Of a stretch of DNA of 64,000 nt, positions 24,841-38,100 are shown piece after piece. The DNA comes from Coffea arabica (Eukaryota; Streptophyta; Magnoliopsida; Gentianales; Rubiaceae). The stretch is from the NCBI RefSeq assembly GCF_036785885.1, contig NC_092312.1, forward strand, positions 24,384,001 through 24,448,000, read 5' to 3'. Position numbers and translations under genes: made by a program. How positions within the stretch are numbered: the first letter of the stretch is position 1; every line of letters starts with the position of its first letter. Under the pieces are notes generated by a model. That model worked only from the letters and a program-made list of their open reading frames with translations. It did not search any database and was not told where the DNA came from.

Positions 24841-26595
24841 TTTCCTTTTTTTTTTGCACAAAGTAAAACATTTAGGGTCCGTTTGTTTCGGGTGAAAATG
24901 TTTTACAGGAAAATATTTTCCTAATTTCTCGTGTTTGGTTGCACAAAAGTTACTGAAAATATTTTCACTCATCTTCCCCGTACCACTCAACCCAATCCAA
25001 CCCTCCCCCTCGTATATTCAAAATAAAAAAAAAAACCTCATCCTACTCATCCTATGCTAGTAATTAATTATGTATAATACGGACATTCTTTTCTAGAGAA
25101 ACTTTCAGCAGTGAGAGTGCAAGATATATATCAAAATAACCATTGCATGTGATTGATATTTGACACTAAATGGCCAGCAATTCGTTTATTGCTTAAGGAG
25201 ATATTTTTTATTCATATATACATTTCTCCAAGATTTTTTAAAGTTAAACAATGAGATAAATTTTCTTATTTTGCATGGGAAGAAGTATGTAGTTATAATG
25301 TGTAGAAAGTAAAGATAGAGATAAAAGTGAAAATATTTCAAAAGTTAAACAAATACCAGAAAAATGAAGTAAGAAAATATTTTCAATAAGATAACCAAAC
25401 ACCTGAAAGTGATGAAAGGAAAATGATTTTCATGGAAAATTACTTCCACGGAAAATATTTTCCCAAGGAAAACATTTTATTTTCAACCAAACAGACCCTT
25501 AATCAATATAATCACAACAATTATTTTTCTTTCATGTTTTTGTATAATGCTGCTCACTAATATTAGATTATTAATCTACATTAAGAGCCATGCATTATTA
25601 CATTGTTTTTGAAATTTACAGTACTTTAATTTTTTTAATGTAAGAAACAATCTAAATAATGTTGAGTGTTCTGTAAATACACAATTATTGAGGAATATAA
25701 TTAACAAATTATTATTGGCTTTAGTGACTTTAAAAAATGGATTTTATTACAGCGACATGAAATAAAATTGTTTGGAAAAAAATGAATGCATATATTGCAA
25801 AAAAAAATGAAATAAAAAAGTGCTCTGTAAAATTGTTGAATACAGTAATTGTTTAGCGTGTTCAGCAGTAGCTTTTGACTGAATGATTCCCAAAAGTTAA
25901 ACAGCAGTAAAAAAAAAAGAAAAGAAAAGAAAAGAAGTCCAACATTGTTATCACAATTAACCAAAATCGATTAAGGTGTCATGGGACTAAAAATGGTTTC
26001 TAATCCTACTACTTTTTAAAACATACAATTATAAAGATATATTAGTCTATATATCCATATTAGTCTATATAATTATTACAAATTTTTAATGCCCTTTTTT
26101 TATTCTTATTTTTCGTTCTTTAAAAAGAATAATTAGTATGTTATTTACTAATAGTCCGAGCATCCAATAACAATTGCAGGATAACTACTTGACAAAAAAA
26201 ATTGTTCATGGGGCAACTCTCACTTTTATATTGTTAGATAAATATCCATATTTAATATATATATATATAATTATTATAAAATGTTTCCTAATGGCTCTAA
26301 ATTTAATGTGTATATATTCATTTTTCCTAATGGCTCTAAATTACTCTAAATTGAAAAGCAATGTTGTATGCTATTTTTTATTATTCTTTTAGTCAAACAT
26401 GCAACATTAATTACATTAAAAAAATTAAAGTCCTGTAAATTTCAAAAACAATGTAATAATACATGGCTCTTAATGTGGATTAATGATCTAATATTAGTGA
26501 GAGACATTATACAAAAATATGAAAAAAAATAATTTTTGTGATTATATTGATTAAATGTTTTAATTTGTGCAAAAAAAAGGAAATAGGCCCATATT
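24835..26595. repeat. Long inverted repeat inside the second Helitron, left arm split by a MITE
   Basis: Left-arm sequence at about 24835-24874 and 25502-25645 is matched in reverse complement by about 26410-26595. Shared words include CATTAAGAGCCATG, ATTACATTGTTTTTGAAA and AATCAATATAATCAC. The spacer of roughly 760 bp is AT-rich. The left arm is interrupted only by the MITE at 24875-25498, so the inverted repeat formed first. Confidence 0.65.
24875..25498. mobile_element. Tourist-like (PIF/Harbinger) MITE with TTA duplication
   Basis: The ends are GGGTCCGTTTG and, in reverse complement, GGGTCTGTTTG, typical of Tourist-like MITEs. TTA flanks both sides (24872-24874 and 25499-25501). A nearby copy of the host repeat at about 24716 reads ACATTTAATCAATATAATC without the insert, giving an empty site that fixes the ends. 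The element is 624 bp with no coding potential. The TIR-proximal parts contain matching GGAAAATATTTTCC palindromic words. Confidence 0.85.
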
Positions 26596-26942
26596 TATGA
26601 AACTTAGTGAGTAATAGAGATATACATAAATATAGATGGATATCTTTATAATTACCTCACCCAAACCACATAATTTATACAAATCATACCACACAAAATG
26701 TCGACACTGCATTGTCTCAATTATTGTACTTTATTAACCATTATATTACAAAATATTCTCCATACTTCACAAACTATTAACACTATATTCATTCAATCAA
26801 TTTACCGCACTATTATTTTATAATTCAAATCAGACTTATAATAATTATATAACTCTCTATATTATAAGAAATATATAATGGCTAAAAATTAAGCAACTTA
26901 ACACGGGAAATATTAGTGCTCCTGCGCGTTCCGTCTCACTAG

Positions 26943-27699
26943 TAATTTATATATGAGAAAGTTTCTTTAGGGATTCTAAAAGTACAAATGGCAATTTTTG
27001 GATGGAAACCAGTTCTTTCCCTCTCCAGCACAAGAAAAACGTTTTCCAAAATTTTCAGTTGTACGTAACAAATGTGAATCTTTTATTAGTGAATGTGATC
27101 AAGGCTCAATCATGGGCCTAGACGTATCTAGTTTAAGAGTCCAACCAGAGCCCAATTACAGCATTATGTGGCAAGCTCCTTTGGGATCATTTTCTGCGTA
27201 AGAAGTTAGTATGGATAATTAAAATAATGGGCTAAGTGAAGCCCATACCTGCCCATATGTAAATGGACTATGAATTTCAAATTTGCATCGTCATAAAAGC
27301 TGTCTAATGGTTTGCAAATTTGACAATCACACCAAAAAGTACACATTTATGGGCTAATGGTCTGCTCAAGTCATCGTATTCCAATGTGTACAAGTCCGAG
27401 CTTTAAACCCCCCGTACCAAGCCACCTGCTATCTTTTCAGGCCTGCTCAGGTATAAATTTCCCATTTTCTCAAATTTTTTTAATAGTATAAGTAGGAGGT
27501 CTCGCAACCGTGACCTTTCACTTACGCTCCTATCATTTAATTTATCCCTCTTTCTGCATTTTCTCTATCTAAATCTTTTTTTACATGATTTTGTTGGACT
27601 AATCTTTTTTACACGTAGAGTCTGAATTCAAATAATAAAGTTATGTAACATGCATACAATCCCGCTAGTGTATACATAGTTGGTGTAGTATAGGTTAAT
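26943..27699. other. Intergenic flank before the duplicated NPC unit
   Basis: A 67-codon open frame at 26998-27201 has no recognised domain and no gene-like context. Nothing else was identified. Confidence 0.5.
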
Positions 27700-27881
27700 C
27701 CTATTTTATCTCATATTAAAATGTAACTTCATTTGTTAAACAGTTAATCTTTTAGATTGACATCATAATTACACGGTTGAGTAACCAACCTCGTCTTAAT
27801 TTTAATCAGCAGTTTTAAAACTAAAATAGATTAAAGTAGTTTTGACGTAACCTTTTCTACATAGTCTTACTAAAAGAAAAG

Positions 27882-28196
27882 GGTTAATTCCACTTTGTCT
27901 CCCCAAACTTTGGACGATTACCCACTTCAGTCCTTAAACTTCAAAATGGGACACTTAAGTCCCTAAACTTATAATATCTCCCACTTAAGGAAAATTGTTA
28001 ACAAATCCTAAATGTCGTTGGTGGTCAAAGTGTCCCATTTTATAAGGATTTAGGGATTTAAGTGTCCCATTTTATAAGTTTAGGGATTTAAGTGGGAGGT
28101 ATTTATAAGTTTAGGGACTTAAGTATTCCATTTTGAAGTTTAGGGACTGAAGTGGGTAATAGTCCAAAGTTTGGGGGGACAAAGTGAAATTAACCC
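27882..28196. mobile_element. MULE-like foldback MITE, 9-bp target duplication
   Basis: The inverted arms are about 150 bp each; both begin GGGTTAATT(C/T)CACTTTGTC when read inward. The flanks are AAAAGAAAA (27873-27881) and GAAAGAAAA (28197-28205), a 9-bp duplication with one mismatch. The paralogous unit B at about 31660 reads ACTAGAAGAAAATCCTG with no insert. Internal tandem words (TAAGTTTAGGGA(C/T)TTAAGT) recur several times. The 9-bp duplication points to the Mutator superfamily. Confidence 0.8.
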
Positions 28197-29204
28197 GAAA
28201 GAAAATCCTGCCTGAGTTATTAATAGTTATTTTTCGTTATTCTCGTCGTAGCAACAACTAGAGTAATTAATATGGTAGTCGTTATATTTTTCTTAGCTTT
28301 TTTGTATCACAATGGTAAAAGAGAGAAAATAAAATCATTCAATTTGACGAATTGAGCTTAAATACTATAACAGTTTGACAAATTTTGCCTCAAAAAGGGA
28401 CCAAACAGCTAGGCAAATACAAGTATTAGAAAAAACAAAACAAAAAGGAACCTTTTCTTGCTTGAAATCTATGTTTAATGAGAGTGGCAAATTGATAGCC
28501 GTTCATCTATTTGCAAGAAGTTGAAGTTGAAGTTGGTTCGTATGTGAAGTGACGTGTTATTGTTGAAATTTTTTTTGGAGAAATAAGGCACCAAAAATTG
28601 GCAAATTGCAAAATATTTATCTCACCTGATCAAGGGTGATTTGACTTGAGTTACATCAGTGTTTAAGAAGATGGAGATTGACATTGCAATATGGAAGAAA
28701 AGGGGAAAAGTATCAGTTTAGCTGTATAACGAATACTTCCTTTTAAAAAACAAAACGTTTCCATGCATGCAGAAAACTCATTTGGCTTTTCGACGGTGAC
28801 TGTCTAGCTATTTGCTTTTGTTTCTTTTTTTTTTTTTCTTTTTTTTCAACACAGCAAACTATGGAGGAAAAAAAAAAAAGAAGCAAATCTTAATTTCATA
28901 AATCAACTACAATACCAAAGAAGCAAACTTCTGCACTACCCGCATTAAAGAGGCATTGTCAGTCGCAAAATGTAGATTTGCTGTTTAACGATTGACCTGG
29001 GGGCAACAGAACTTTAATAGCCTCCTTCTTACTAGGTTCAGGGTTCACCCTCTATCAGGAAGGACAGGACAGTGCAAGTAGGAACCACAGTCATCAAAAT
29101 CAAATACTTTAAAATACAATTGCCCAGAAAATTAGGAATGGTTATTTATTGATACTAAATTGCCTAACGTCGTCATTGCAAGATTATCTTAAAATACTTC
29201 AGAA

Positions 29205-30225
29205 GTATTGTAGCCCAAGAAAATCAATCATTTGACCACATGCTAGGATGGATGAGGTCCCTGAATCCTGAAATTGATGGTGTAACTGGAACTGAATGGA
29301 ACCCTTTATCAACCTCTGATCCTGATTCAAACAGCATCTATTTTGGCGATCAATCTGAAGATGTTGTGCCAGATCCTGCCCATTCATTTGACGCAATATT
29401 ATTGGAGCAAGTTTTTGGTGTACCATGGACTAGTGATCAGTTCTCGTCATCATCAGCTTCCCAAGATCTTTCTCCAACACTGGATGGCTTCACACAGAAT
29501 GCGGAAAGGTTTCAGGATTGGATAGTTGTGAAGATAATGAATGGATTCAAACCAATGTCGTCATTGCCAGAAATAGTAATGCATGGACACAGACCAGAGT
29601 CATTGCCAGTTTACAAGGAGCTGATTTCAGAATTTGCAGTTTATGACAGACGGTTTTCATCAATTCCTGGTTTGACACAGCCAAATACGCTGTTTATCAG
29701 CTCCGCTACATCTTATGGTGCCATAGATTTCTTTCACAACTCTGGACTGAAATTTTGTTAATTATCATCTACGACGAACATGGTGGATTTTATGATCATG
29801 TTCCAACTCCTCTCACCGGGATTCCAAGCCCAGATAACAAAGTAGCTCCTGCACCCCATAATTTCAGGTTTGATCGCTTCGGTGTTAGCGGTTCCGGCAA
29901 TTCTGATTTCTCCCTGGATTGAACGCGGAACTGGTGTGTGAAGCATTATATTTTGGCTAATGTTTTGGTGTTTAGACAATAGCTAATTGGTACCTAAATT
30001 TCTTCTAGGTCAAGTTATTAACTAGGATTTTGGATACAATTGGCAAAGCAGTGTCACACGGGCCTTCAGGGCCATATCCTACATCAGAATTTGAACATTC
30101 ATCAATGCCAGAAACTCTTAAGAAGATTTTCCATTGAAAGGAGTTCTTGACGAATATTGATGCACGGGCAGGCACCTTCGAATGTGTTCTGAATAGGAAT
30201 AGCCCCGGAACTGATTGTCCAGGTT
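29205..30225 (+). pseudogene. NPC pseudogene, truncated copy of the gene at 49396
   Basis: The exon 1-like part runs from about 29214 ([12 protein letters not shown] frame) to about 29735. The start-codon region is absent. A small insertion (LPEIVMHGHRPES after FKPMSS) changes the exon 1 sequence. A deletion then removes the end of exon 1, intron 1 and the start of exon 2; sequence resumes near the DEHGGFYDH motif (about 29775-29800) in a different frame, with a TAA at 29759. Frameshifts follow RFGV (about 29885). An intron-like gap is followed by exon 3 homology from about 30049, which has a TGA at about 30135. Exon 4 is missing. Identity to the intact gene is high by eye. No functional NPC can be made from this locus. 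Confidence 0.9.
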
Positions 30226-31479
30226 GCCATGCTTAATCCTTTTTCTTACATACAAGCTTTGACAAATGATACTGTCACAGTTAGTCATTATATGCCAAAA
30301 ATTTTTTTTTTCTTTTTTCTAAAATGACAAATTTATTCTCCATTAGTTAGAGATTGTGTTCACATTAACAAGTTAAAGTATTTATAAATTAATTTTCTAT
30401 ATATACATTATCAATGTATATTAATTCAAGTAGTTATATGCCAAAATAATTTTTCCTTTTTTTTTTATCCTTCCACCTCTTCCCACATCCTTTCTGCAAT
30501 TGTTAGGTACAGGATTCGAATCTTGAACCTAACAGCAGTGAAGACACTAAGAGCCCTCCGCTTGTGTTGTATTGTGAAAAGTTTTAATACCAAATTAATG
30601 AATTAAATCCACTACTAGTGGAGGAAAACAAATAAATTTATTATACTCGATCGAGATGTATATAATAACAACACTCACAAAATAAACCTATACTAGACAC
30701 TACAAAATTGAGTTTTACTCTTGGAAATATCTGCTCTAATTTTATCAGAGTCTCATCTTGATTTGAGAATGGACTTCGGCAATTTGTCCATTGCCAATAA
30801 ATCAGTAAAACAAACACTCTAAAGCCGTAAAAAGTGCTGCCTTTCTTCTATGGATAACTTTAATCGAACTCATAAATGCAACAATAGCCTACAAATTTTA
30901 ACTAAAGGCATTGTTGTGTTATTTAAAATACCCTGACCACTAGACTGACCCACTGGGTTTATATCAAAACAATTTCTTTTTTTCTTTCTTAAATGGCAAA
31001 TTTAGATTCCTCTAATTAAAGATTGGGTTCACATTCAATGGATAATTTGTCATGTCATGTAAGAAATTTGTGCTCGCATTATAATATCAGTTGCGGCATA
31101 ATACTTGTCAAAATATATATGTGGATGCATTAGATTTGAAACGTATATTATGTATAACATGTATGTGTACGAGCTCATGCTAACACACCTCCACAATCCA
31201 AACTTAAGCTCCCAAAACTGATAAGATTTCACTTAAGAAAAAAAAAAAACTAGATTCTTCTGATTTATTATTTCAACAATTCATGGAAAATCATGATACC
31301 GGTTTCAGTGGTCTAGGTCCCAAATCTTTTTTTTTTTTTTTTTTTTTTAGAGCATGGGCTCTATAATATGCCATGCAGTCTAAAACTCTAAAATAACTTA
31401 AATTTGACTTTCTCCCTTTCCATAACTAATGCAAATTTTCAGATATATTGGGAATTTGATCATCTAACCTTTTTTTTTT

Positions 31480-32000
31480 ATGTTATTTTATCTTATCTTA
31501 ATATGATCTCATTTGTTAGACATTTAATCCTTTCAGATTGACATCATATAATTACGTAACTGTTAGATTGGAAACCAACATCATCTTAATATTTATCTGC
31601 AATTATAATATTAAATAGATCAAAGTGGTTTTGATGAAACCCTTTTACATAGTATTACTAGAAGAAAATCCTGTGTGAGTTATCATTATTTCCTCTTTTT
31701 TTTTTGGTATTTCTCATTGTAGCAACAATTTTAAATTGGCAGTCGTTAAATTTTGTTGATGCTGTTGATGATGTATCTTAGTCAATTTCTTTTCTAATAG
31801 AAAATAGAAAATCTTTTCAATTAATGTTAGTGAAAGATAGCAATACTTCTCTGTTGAAGAAAATAGAAAAATTTTATTGATTAAAGTTGTCTATGTTATC
31901 TCATCTAAAAATTGTTTCCAAATTTAAGAAAGTTTTGCGAGCTCAAGGGTAATTTTACTTGCGTTACATCACTATTTAAGGAGGGCTATTGACGTTACAA
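31480..32000 (+). repeat. Start of duplication unit B, upstream flank of the intact NPC gene
   Basis: Homologous to about 27705-28690 of unit A, for example GATTGACATCATA and AGAAAATCCTG. It is cut at 32000/32001 by the Helitron and resumes at 47875. Compare GACATTGCAA-TATGG in unit A with GACGTTACAA then TATCAAAA in unit B. Confidence 0.75.
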
Positions 32001-32086
32001 TCTATATCTATATCTATATGTATTGCAGAAGAGGTTTTTAGCAGAAACCCTCTCATAGCTTCCAAACTTATCATTCTTTTTTCTAG

Positions 32087-32731
32087 ATTTTTGTATTTAT
32101 TTTAATACATAAAAAGTAGTGGGTTATAACCAACCTTATCACCAGTCAAATTTAAAATTTAAAACATTTCCACTATCTACTTCATAACCCGTTTATAGTT
32201 TGTTATTTATACTTTAAATCCTTTTTACTCCTTAATTAAAGACAAATGCTCATTCGTATACTATTTTAATACAATATTACATTTTTATAATTAAGAAATA
32301 TTTATCACCAAACTAACCCTATAACCACCCCTACAAATGAGCATTGCAAATTACAATCACTTTTCAAAAAAATCACAAATGTGCAACTAAATGTAAAGTT
32401 GAGGGGGGTAAAGTGCAGCTAAATGTAAAGTTAAGGGGCTTACTATATTTAACCCTAAAAAAATCCCAAGAACGGGACAAGTAGTGGGTGTGGGTTATGG
32501 ATTTTTGTATTATTTTAATACATAAAAAGTAGTGGGTTATAACCAACCCTATCACCAGTCAAATTTAAAATTTAAAACTTTCTCATAATCTACTTCATAA
32601 ATCGTTAAATATATTTATACTTTAAATCCTTTTTATACTTTTGTATTTATTTATACTTTAAATCCTTTTTACTCCTTAATTAAAGACAAATGCTCATTCA
32701 CATGTTATTTTTAATACAATTTTAATTCGGG
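32087..32731 (+). repeat. Direct repeat inside the Helitron
   Basis: Copies lie at about 32087-32275 and 32501-32731. They share TTAATACATAAAAAGTAGTG, then CACCAGTCAAATTTAAAATT and CCTTAATTAAAGACAAATGC. The second copy has a short internal repeat of TTTATACTTTAAATCCTTTT. The spacer contains two AAATGTAAAGTT(G/A)AGGGG words. Confidence 0.75.
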
Positions 32732-33413
32732 AGCATACAACATGATCAAGAAACGGCAGAACCAATTAGAACTAGATTTTGACCAAAAAAAAGTTATGCC
32801 TAGATGCCACTGGCACGTTGTTGTAACTTGCGATACCAATTAGGACTATTTAGCATTTTTTTTTGCAAGGAATTAGGGCACTGTAAAGCTTATTTAGGCA
32901 AACTTTACCTCATCGGTGATTTGAGTATCAAGTTATTGAATATATTACAAATCCTATAATCATGCTCACATTTTCCCCATATTTCCCCCACGTTTCTTGA
33001 TCATCTAATAAGGAAACTATAAAAACTAATGAAACAGTAAGAAAAACATTAAAAAAGGAAAATGCATGGTTGACGCAACAAACGGCTTTTATAACTTAAA
33101 ATCGTTGACGCATGGTTGCAAACACAATGATTGGAAATATTACCATCTTAAAATGCATATGAAGAAAAGAAAAAGAATATGTAACAAATTCAACAATTTT
33201 TTAAGTGCATTTTCGTCCAAATTTAATTATGTTAGTCATAGTTATAGTTCAACTTTACGAGGAATATACATACATACTTCTTCCCTATTACCTATCACTT
33301 CAAGAAGCGAGAAGACGCTTCAGCTCAGATTATGAAGACACCAATCCCTCCTTTAAAACACTACAACCAAGTAAAACTTTTTCATTTTAGTTAAAGATTA
33401 AATCGTTGCCTGG

Positions 33414-35017
33414 TGATAGGGTATTAATTGTTAGTAATTTTATCGTTAATTCTCCTCTTTATTCTTGCCAAATATTGTTTTAATTGTCAATATATATTTA
33501 TATTTGGTATTTGGATATAATTTCAGAAAATGGAGCAGAAAAATGCTAAGAAGGGGACATTCTTGAGAAGATTTCTCCACACGAGAAAGCTTCTAAAAGC
33601 TTTCCACAATCAGCCCAAATTGTGCAAACCAACGGAATTGCTGATGAAGAATTGAATTGATATGATGAAATCCACTAGCAATAAGAAATCAAAGCGGGGA
33701 CCACGTAGAAAGTTGAGGAATTGCTTTAGACATTTGGTTCCTCTTTTGGGAGATGTAATTGATTAGCTATGGCTGGCATTTGATCAGGAGATTACTTTTC
33801 CAATTGCTCCCTACGTAGCTAGTCCCTTAAGAGACTAGTGCTCCAATAAAATAAGAAGGCACTAGATTAGTGGGCTCAAGGAGAAAAGACTATGAAAAAG
33901 CTATGAAGACTAAAGGCTTGCCTTATATATATCGGACGATGGCAGAAGACATTAGACTAGTTTTTAGTTTTCTCTCCAAGAGGCTCCGTAGGTAGAATAG
34001 GTAGTTGATTGGTTTGTTGGATTTTGGGTGTGAAGTTTTCTTCAGAAGTTTGTTTTATGTTTCTTCGGTCTCTTTCACTCAACTAGTTTCTTCCATGAAA
34101 CTAGTTCTATTGCATTAGATTACGGAGAATCAAATTTTCATTTTCAGTTACTAGCAAGAGTTATTTATGTCTTCCAATTCAATTGAATTGCGTGGGAATT
34201 TTCTTATGAGGCGCGGCTAATTTTCTTCTCTAGTCAAGGATCAATGCGAAGACGCAGTCCCAAATATCTGTGAGATCTAATTAATTTTACGTGTTCCTTA
34301 ATTTATTAATATTTGCATGTTTTCTATTTTAATTTCCATGGGATTATTTTGTTAATTGGATATCAAGGGCCCGATGTGCAATTTGACTTCTTAATCTCTT
34401 GTCAAATTAATCAATTAAATCCGTAATTGTTTAGTTGGTTAATATTAGTGACAACTAGTATTTTCACATACTAGGGGAACATGCAATCTGATTTAAATAA
34501 CCCTCGTAGAGTGTTATTAATTTGGGTTAGGCTTTTCTAGTTTTTAATGCAATTAGGAAATTAATTCCTGCGGTCGTACCTAGGAGTATTTCCTGATTAG
34601 GGGTAATCAACGGTCGTACCTTGGTTATCAATAAATTAAGGAAAACCTGGTCGTTAGAGCTTATCGGCGACTATAACTAACCTGTTAATAAAATTAAGTG
34701 AACTTTCTTTGCATCAATGATCGGATGAATGGACTGTGTCTACGTAGTTGTATCCTTGGCTAGAATTTATTTATCATTTATTTAATTGCTATTTACAATT
34801 GTATTAATTAATTATTTATTTTTGGTTAATTATTTTTAGTTAAATTGTTTAATTATTTATTTTTAATTTCATTTTGATAAAATTTCCCCATGTCTCGAAT
34901 TTAAAAAGAATCAAATTTTTTCCAGTCCCTGTGGATTCGACCCTGCTTACTACTATACACAGAAAATTTATTTTTCTTAATCAGGTATTTATTATTGCAC
35001 AGGCACGACACCTGTCA
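33414..35017 (+). repeat. 5' LTR of the Athila-like element
   Basis: 1604 bp, starting TGATAGGG and ending CACCTGTCA-type CA. It differs from the 3' LTR at about six positions by eye (near its third base, 33590, 33672, 34646, 34955 and 35002). A TATATAT stretch near 33927 may be part of the promoter. Confidence 0.95.
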
Positions 35018-35022
35018 ATTTT

Positions 35023-35040
35023 TGGCGCCGTTGCCGGGGA
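35023..35040 (+). promoter_or_regulatory. Primer-binding site of the Athila-like element
   Basis: TGGCGCCGTTGCCGGGGA lies 5 nt after the 5' LTR. This 18-mer is a common plant Ty3/gypsy priming site. I recall it as complementary to the 3' end of tRNA-Asp, not tRNA-iMet. Confidence 0.85.
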
Positions 35041-35107
35041 CTGGCGTTAATTATTTGTTTCTTTTTAAGTTTATTTTTGTTCTAATTTTCTGATATTTTT
35101 CTAGTTT

Positions 35108-38100
35108 ATGCCTCGCTCTTCTCGTACAGGCGAATTAATTTTCGACCCTGAAGTAGAGAAGACCGCGCGTAGAATGAGAAAAGAAACCAGGCGGCTCAGG
35201 GAGGAGCAATACGATATTGCACCTCAAGAACTTGATCCAGAGGTTGAGCCGACAAATTTGTCTGGTGACAATTCAGGTGACAATTCAAGTGATTCAGACC
35301 AAGAGGAAGTCACTATGGCAAATGCACGAACACTAAGGGAGTTGGCTGCTCCTGATTTAAATCAGCAGCCCTTGTGCATTACTTTTCCACATTTAAATGA
35401 TGACACTCCCTTTGAACTAAAATCTGGTCTAATTCATCTCTTGCCATCTTTTCATGGTCTACCAGGTGAGGAGCCCTACAAGCACTTGCAAGAGTTCGAC
35501 GTCGTTTGCAACAACATGAAGCCCCCGGGAATTACAGAAGAGCAAATAAAGATGAGGGCCTTCCCCTTCTCTTTGAAGGACTCCGCAAAAGACTGGCTCT
35601 ACTACCTACCGCCTGGTAGTATCACCACGTGGGATCAACTGAAGAAAAAATTCTTGGACAAGTACTTTCCGGCATCTCGAGCTGCGAGCCTAAGGAAGGA
35701 GATATGTGGTATCAAACAACACCCAAGCGAATCTCTCTATGAGTACTGGGAGAGATTTAAGAAACTGTGCACGAAATGCCCTCAGCATCAGATAAGTGAG
35801 CAACTGCCCATTCAATATTTCTATGAGGGGTTACTTTTCAGGGACAGAAGCATAATCGATGCTGCAAGTGGAGGGGCGTTGGTGAACAAAACCCCTCGAG
35901 GAGCATGGGAGTTGATTGAAGGGATGGCTGAGAACTCACAGTAGTTTGGTTCAAGAGAGGACATCCCGACGCGTAGGGTGAATGAGGTGGAAACGTCCTC
36001 TATCCAACAGCAGATCTCCGAATTAACATCTTTCGTAAGACAATTAGCTGTGGGGAGTGCTTCACAAGCCAAAGTGTGTGGGGTGTGCACTGCCGTGGGT
36101 CATCCTACGAAAATGTGTCCACTGGTTCAAGAAAAAACTGCAGAACAGGTGAACATGGCTGGCCACGTGCCCGCGCCAAGAAAGCAGTACGACCCGTACT
36201 CAACACCTACAATCCTGGTTGGAGGGATCACCCCAACCTTAGCTATGGAGGAAATAGGCAGTTTAACTTTGTGCCAAATAAACAGCAAGGACACCAACAG
36301 CAGTACCATCCTCGGCCACCACCACCACCACCCCCTTCAAACTCAAATCCGTCCATGGAAGAGATGATGAAGCAATTACTTGCTAACCAACAAAAGACGG
36401 ATTCAGACCTGCAAAGCATGAGAAATCAATTGGGACAGGTGCAATCATTGCAAAATCAAATGAATCAAATGGCCATAACGATCAACCGTCTGGAGTCCCA
36501 AGTTCAAGGGAAGTTGTCATCTCAACCTGAGGCGAATCCAAAGAATGTAAGTGCAATGACCTTAAGGAATGGCAAGGAAGTTCAAGGACCCGAACCGGTG
36601 ATTCCTAAAGACAAGGACGAGGAACGGATTGAGAAAGAATTGGAAGAGGTGGGCAGAGACAACAAAAATGCAAAGGTACCCTCGAACCCAATTCCTACAA
36701 CTAAAACTAATCCACCTCCCTTTCCTAGCAGGTTAGAGAAACCAAAGAAGCAAGACAAGGAAAAAGAGGTCTTGGAGATCTTTCGCAAGGTGAAAATCAA
36801 CATACCCCTGCTGGATGCGATTAAACAAGTACCCAGGTACGCAAAATTTTTGAGGGACCTGTGTGCCAACCGCAAGCGGTTGAAGGGGGATGAACGAGTT
36901 ATAGTTGGGGAGAATGTTTCAGCAATTCTACAAAGGAAATTTCCACCAAAATACGGAGATCCAGGTATGTTTACTATTCCTTGTAGGATAGGTAATACTT
37001 TGATTGGAAAGGCCATGTTAGACCTGGGAGCCTCAATTAATGTCATGCCAAAGTCAATTTATGCTTCCTTAAACTTAGGCCCTTTGAAAGAGACTGGGAT
37101 AATAATCCAATTAGCTGACAGGACCAATGCATACCCTGACGGGTTGATTGAAGATGTTTTGATAAAAATTAACGAATTGGTTTTTTCAGCTGATTTTTAT
37201 GTGCTCGACATGGAGGATGAACACTCCCGTGATCCGTCACCTTTGTTGTTAGGTAGACCCTTTTTGAGCACAGCCCGAACCAAAATTGATGTTAATAAGG
37301 GTACTTTGTCTATGGAATTTGATGGTGAGATTGTTCACTTTAACATCTTTGAGACCATGAAATATCCATCCGAATCAAATGTTGGCTCTGTTTTTTCGGT
37401 AAATGTTATTGACCCTGCTATACAGGAGATTTTTGAAATTGAAGGCAGGGATGAGCTAGAGGTCGTTCTGACCAGGCACTTCGAGTCCGAAACGACCTCT
37501 GGAGTAGAGTTGAGTGAAGAGTTTAAATGCGTGATTGGATCGTTGCAAACGTTACCAACCACGAAGACAAGGTATGACCTCGCACCCATTTTTATACCTG
37601 AACCTCACAAAAGGTTACTTCTATCTGTGGTGCAGGCACCTGTCTTGGAACTGAAACCGCTGCCGAAACACCTGAAGTATGTATACTTGGGTGAAGGGGA
37701 GACACTTCCAGTGATCATCTCCGCGGGTTTATCAAAGGTTCAAGAAGAGAAACTACTTCGAGTTCTTAGGGAACATAAGCAGGCGATAGGATGGACCATC
37801 GCCGACATCAAGGGAATTAGCCCCGCGGTGTGTATGCACCGAATTCGACTCGAAGAAAATGCTAAACCCGTACGGCAAGCTCAACGAAGATTAAATCCTC
37901 TCATGATGGAGGTCGTAAAGAAAGAGATTTTAAAACTGCTGGACGTTGGAATTATATTTGCAATATCAGATAACCCGTGGGTAAGTCCAGTACAGGTGGT
38001 CCCGAAGAATGCAGGGGTGACGGTAGAATCAAACCAAGAGGGTGAGCTCGTACCAATTCGAAAGCCCACCGGATGGCGACAGTGTATCGATTACCGAAAG

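Larger units (their letters stand above)
24128..26942 (+). mobile_element. Second Helitron-like element, 2 bp after the first
   Basis: The start is TCTAAATATATAAAAGAGAG after an A; the end is CTCACTAG before a T. The typical 3' hairpin is weak or decayed (TGCGCG-TTC-CGTCTC), which lowers confidence in the 3' border. The element contains repeated 5'-like modules, a Tourist-like MITE and a long inverted repeat, each listed separately. No transposase or helicase frame was found. Confidence 0.45.
27700..31470 (+). repeat. Tandem duplication unit A (truncated NPC copy plus upstream region)
   Basis: About 27700-28690 matches 31480-32000 (upstream region of unit B). About 28690-29190 matches 47875-48345. 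The exons at 29215-30220 match the NPC gene, and 30230 to about 31290 matches its intron 3 up to about 52310, with interruptions. Homology stops inside intron 3, and unit B begins shortly after. This arrangement is what a head-to-tail duplication with a breakpoint in intron 3 would leave. Boundaries are by eye and good to perhaps 50-100 bp. Confidence 0.75.

Noticed and set aside
29240..29761. The 173-codon frame as a short functional NPC
   Set aside because: It lacks the start region, the DEHGGFYDH motif in frame, and the whole C-terminal half; it is part of a pseudogene.
33066..33335. 89-codon frame just before the LTR element
   Set aside because: AT-rich Helitron interior with no domain or splice context.
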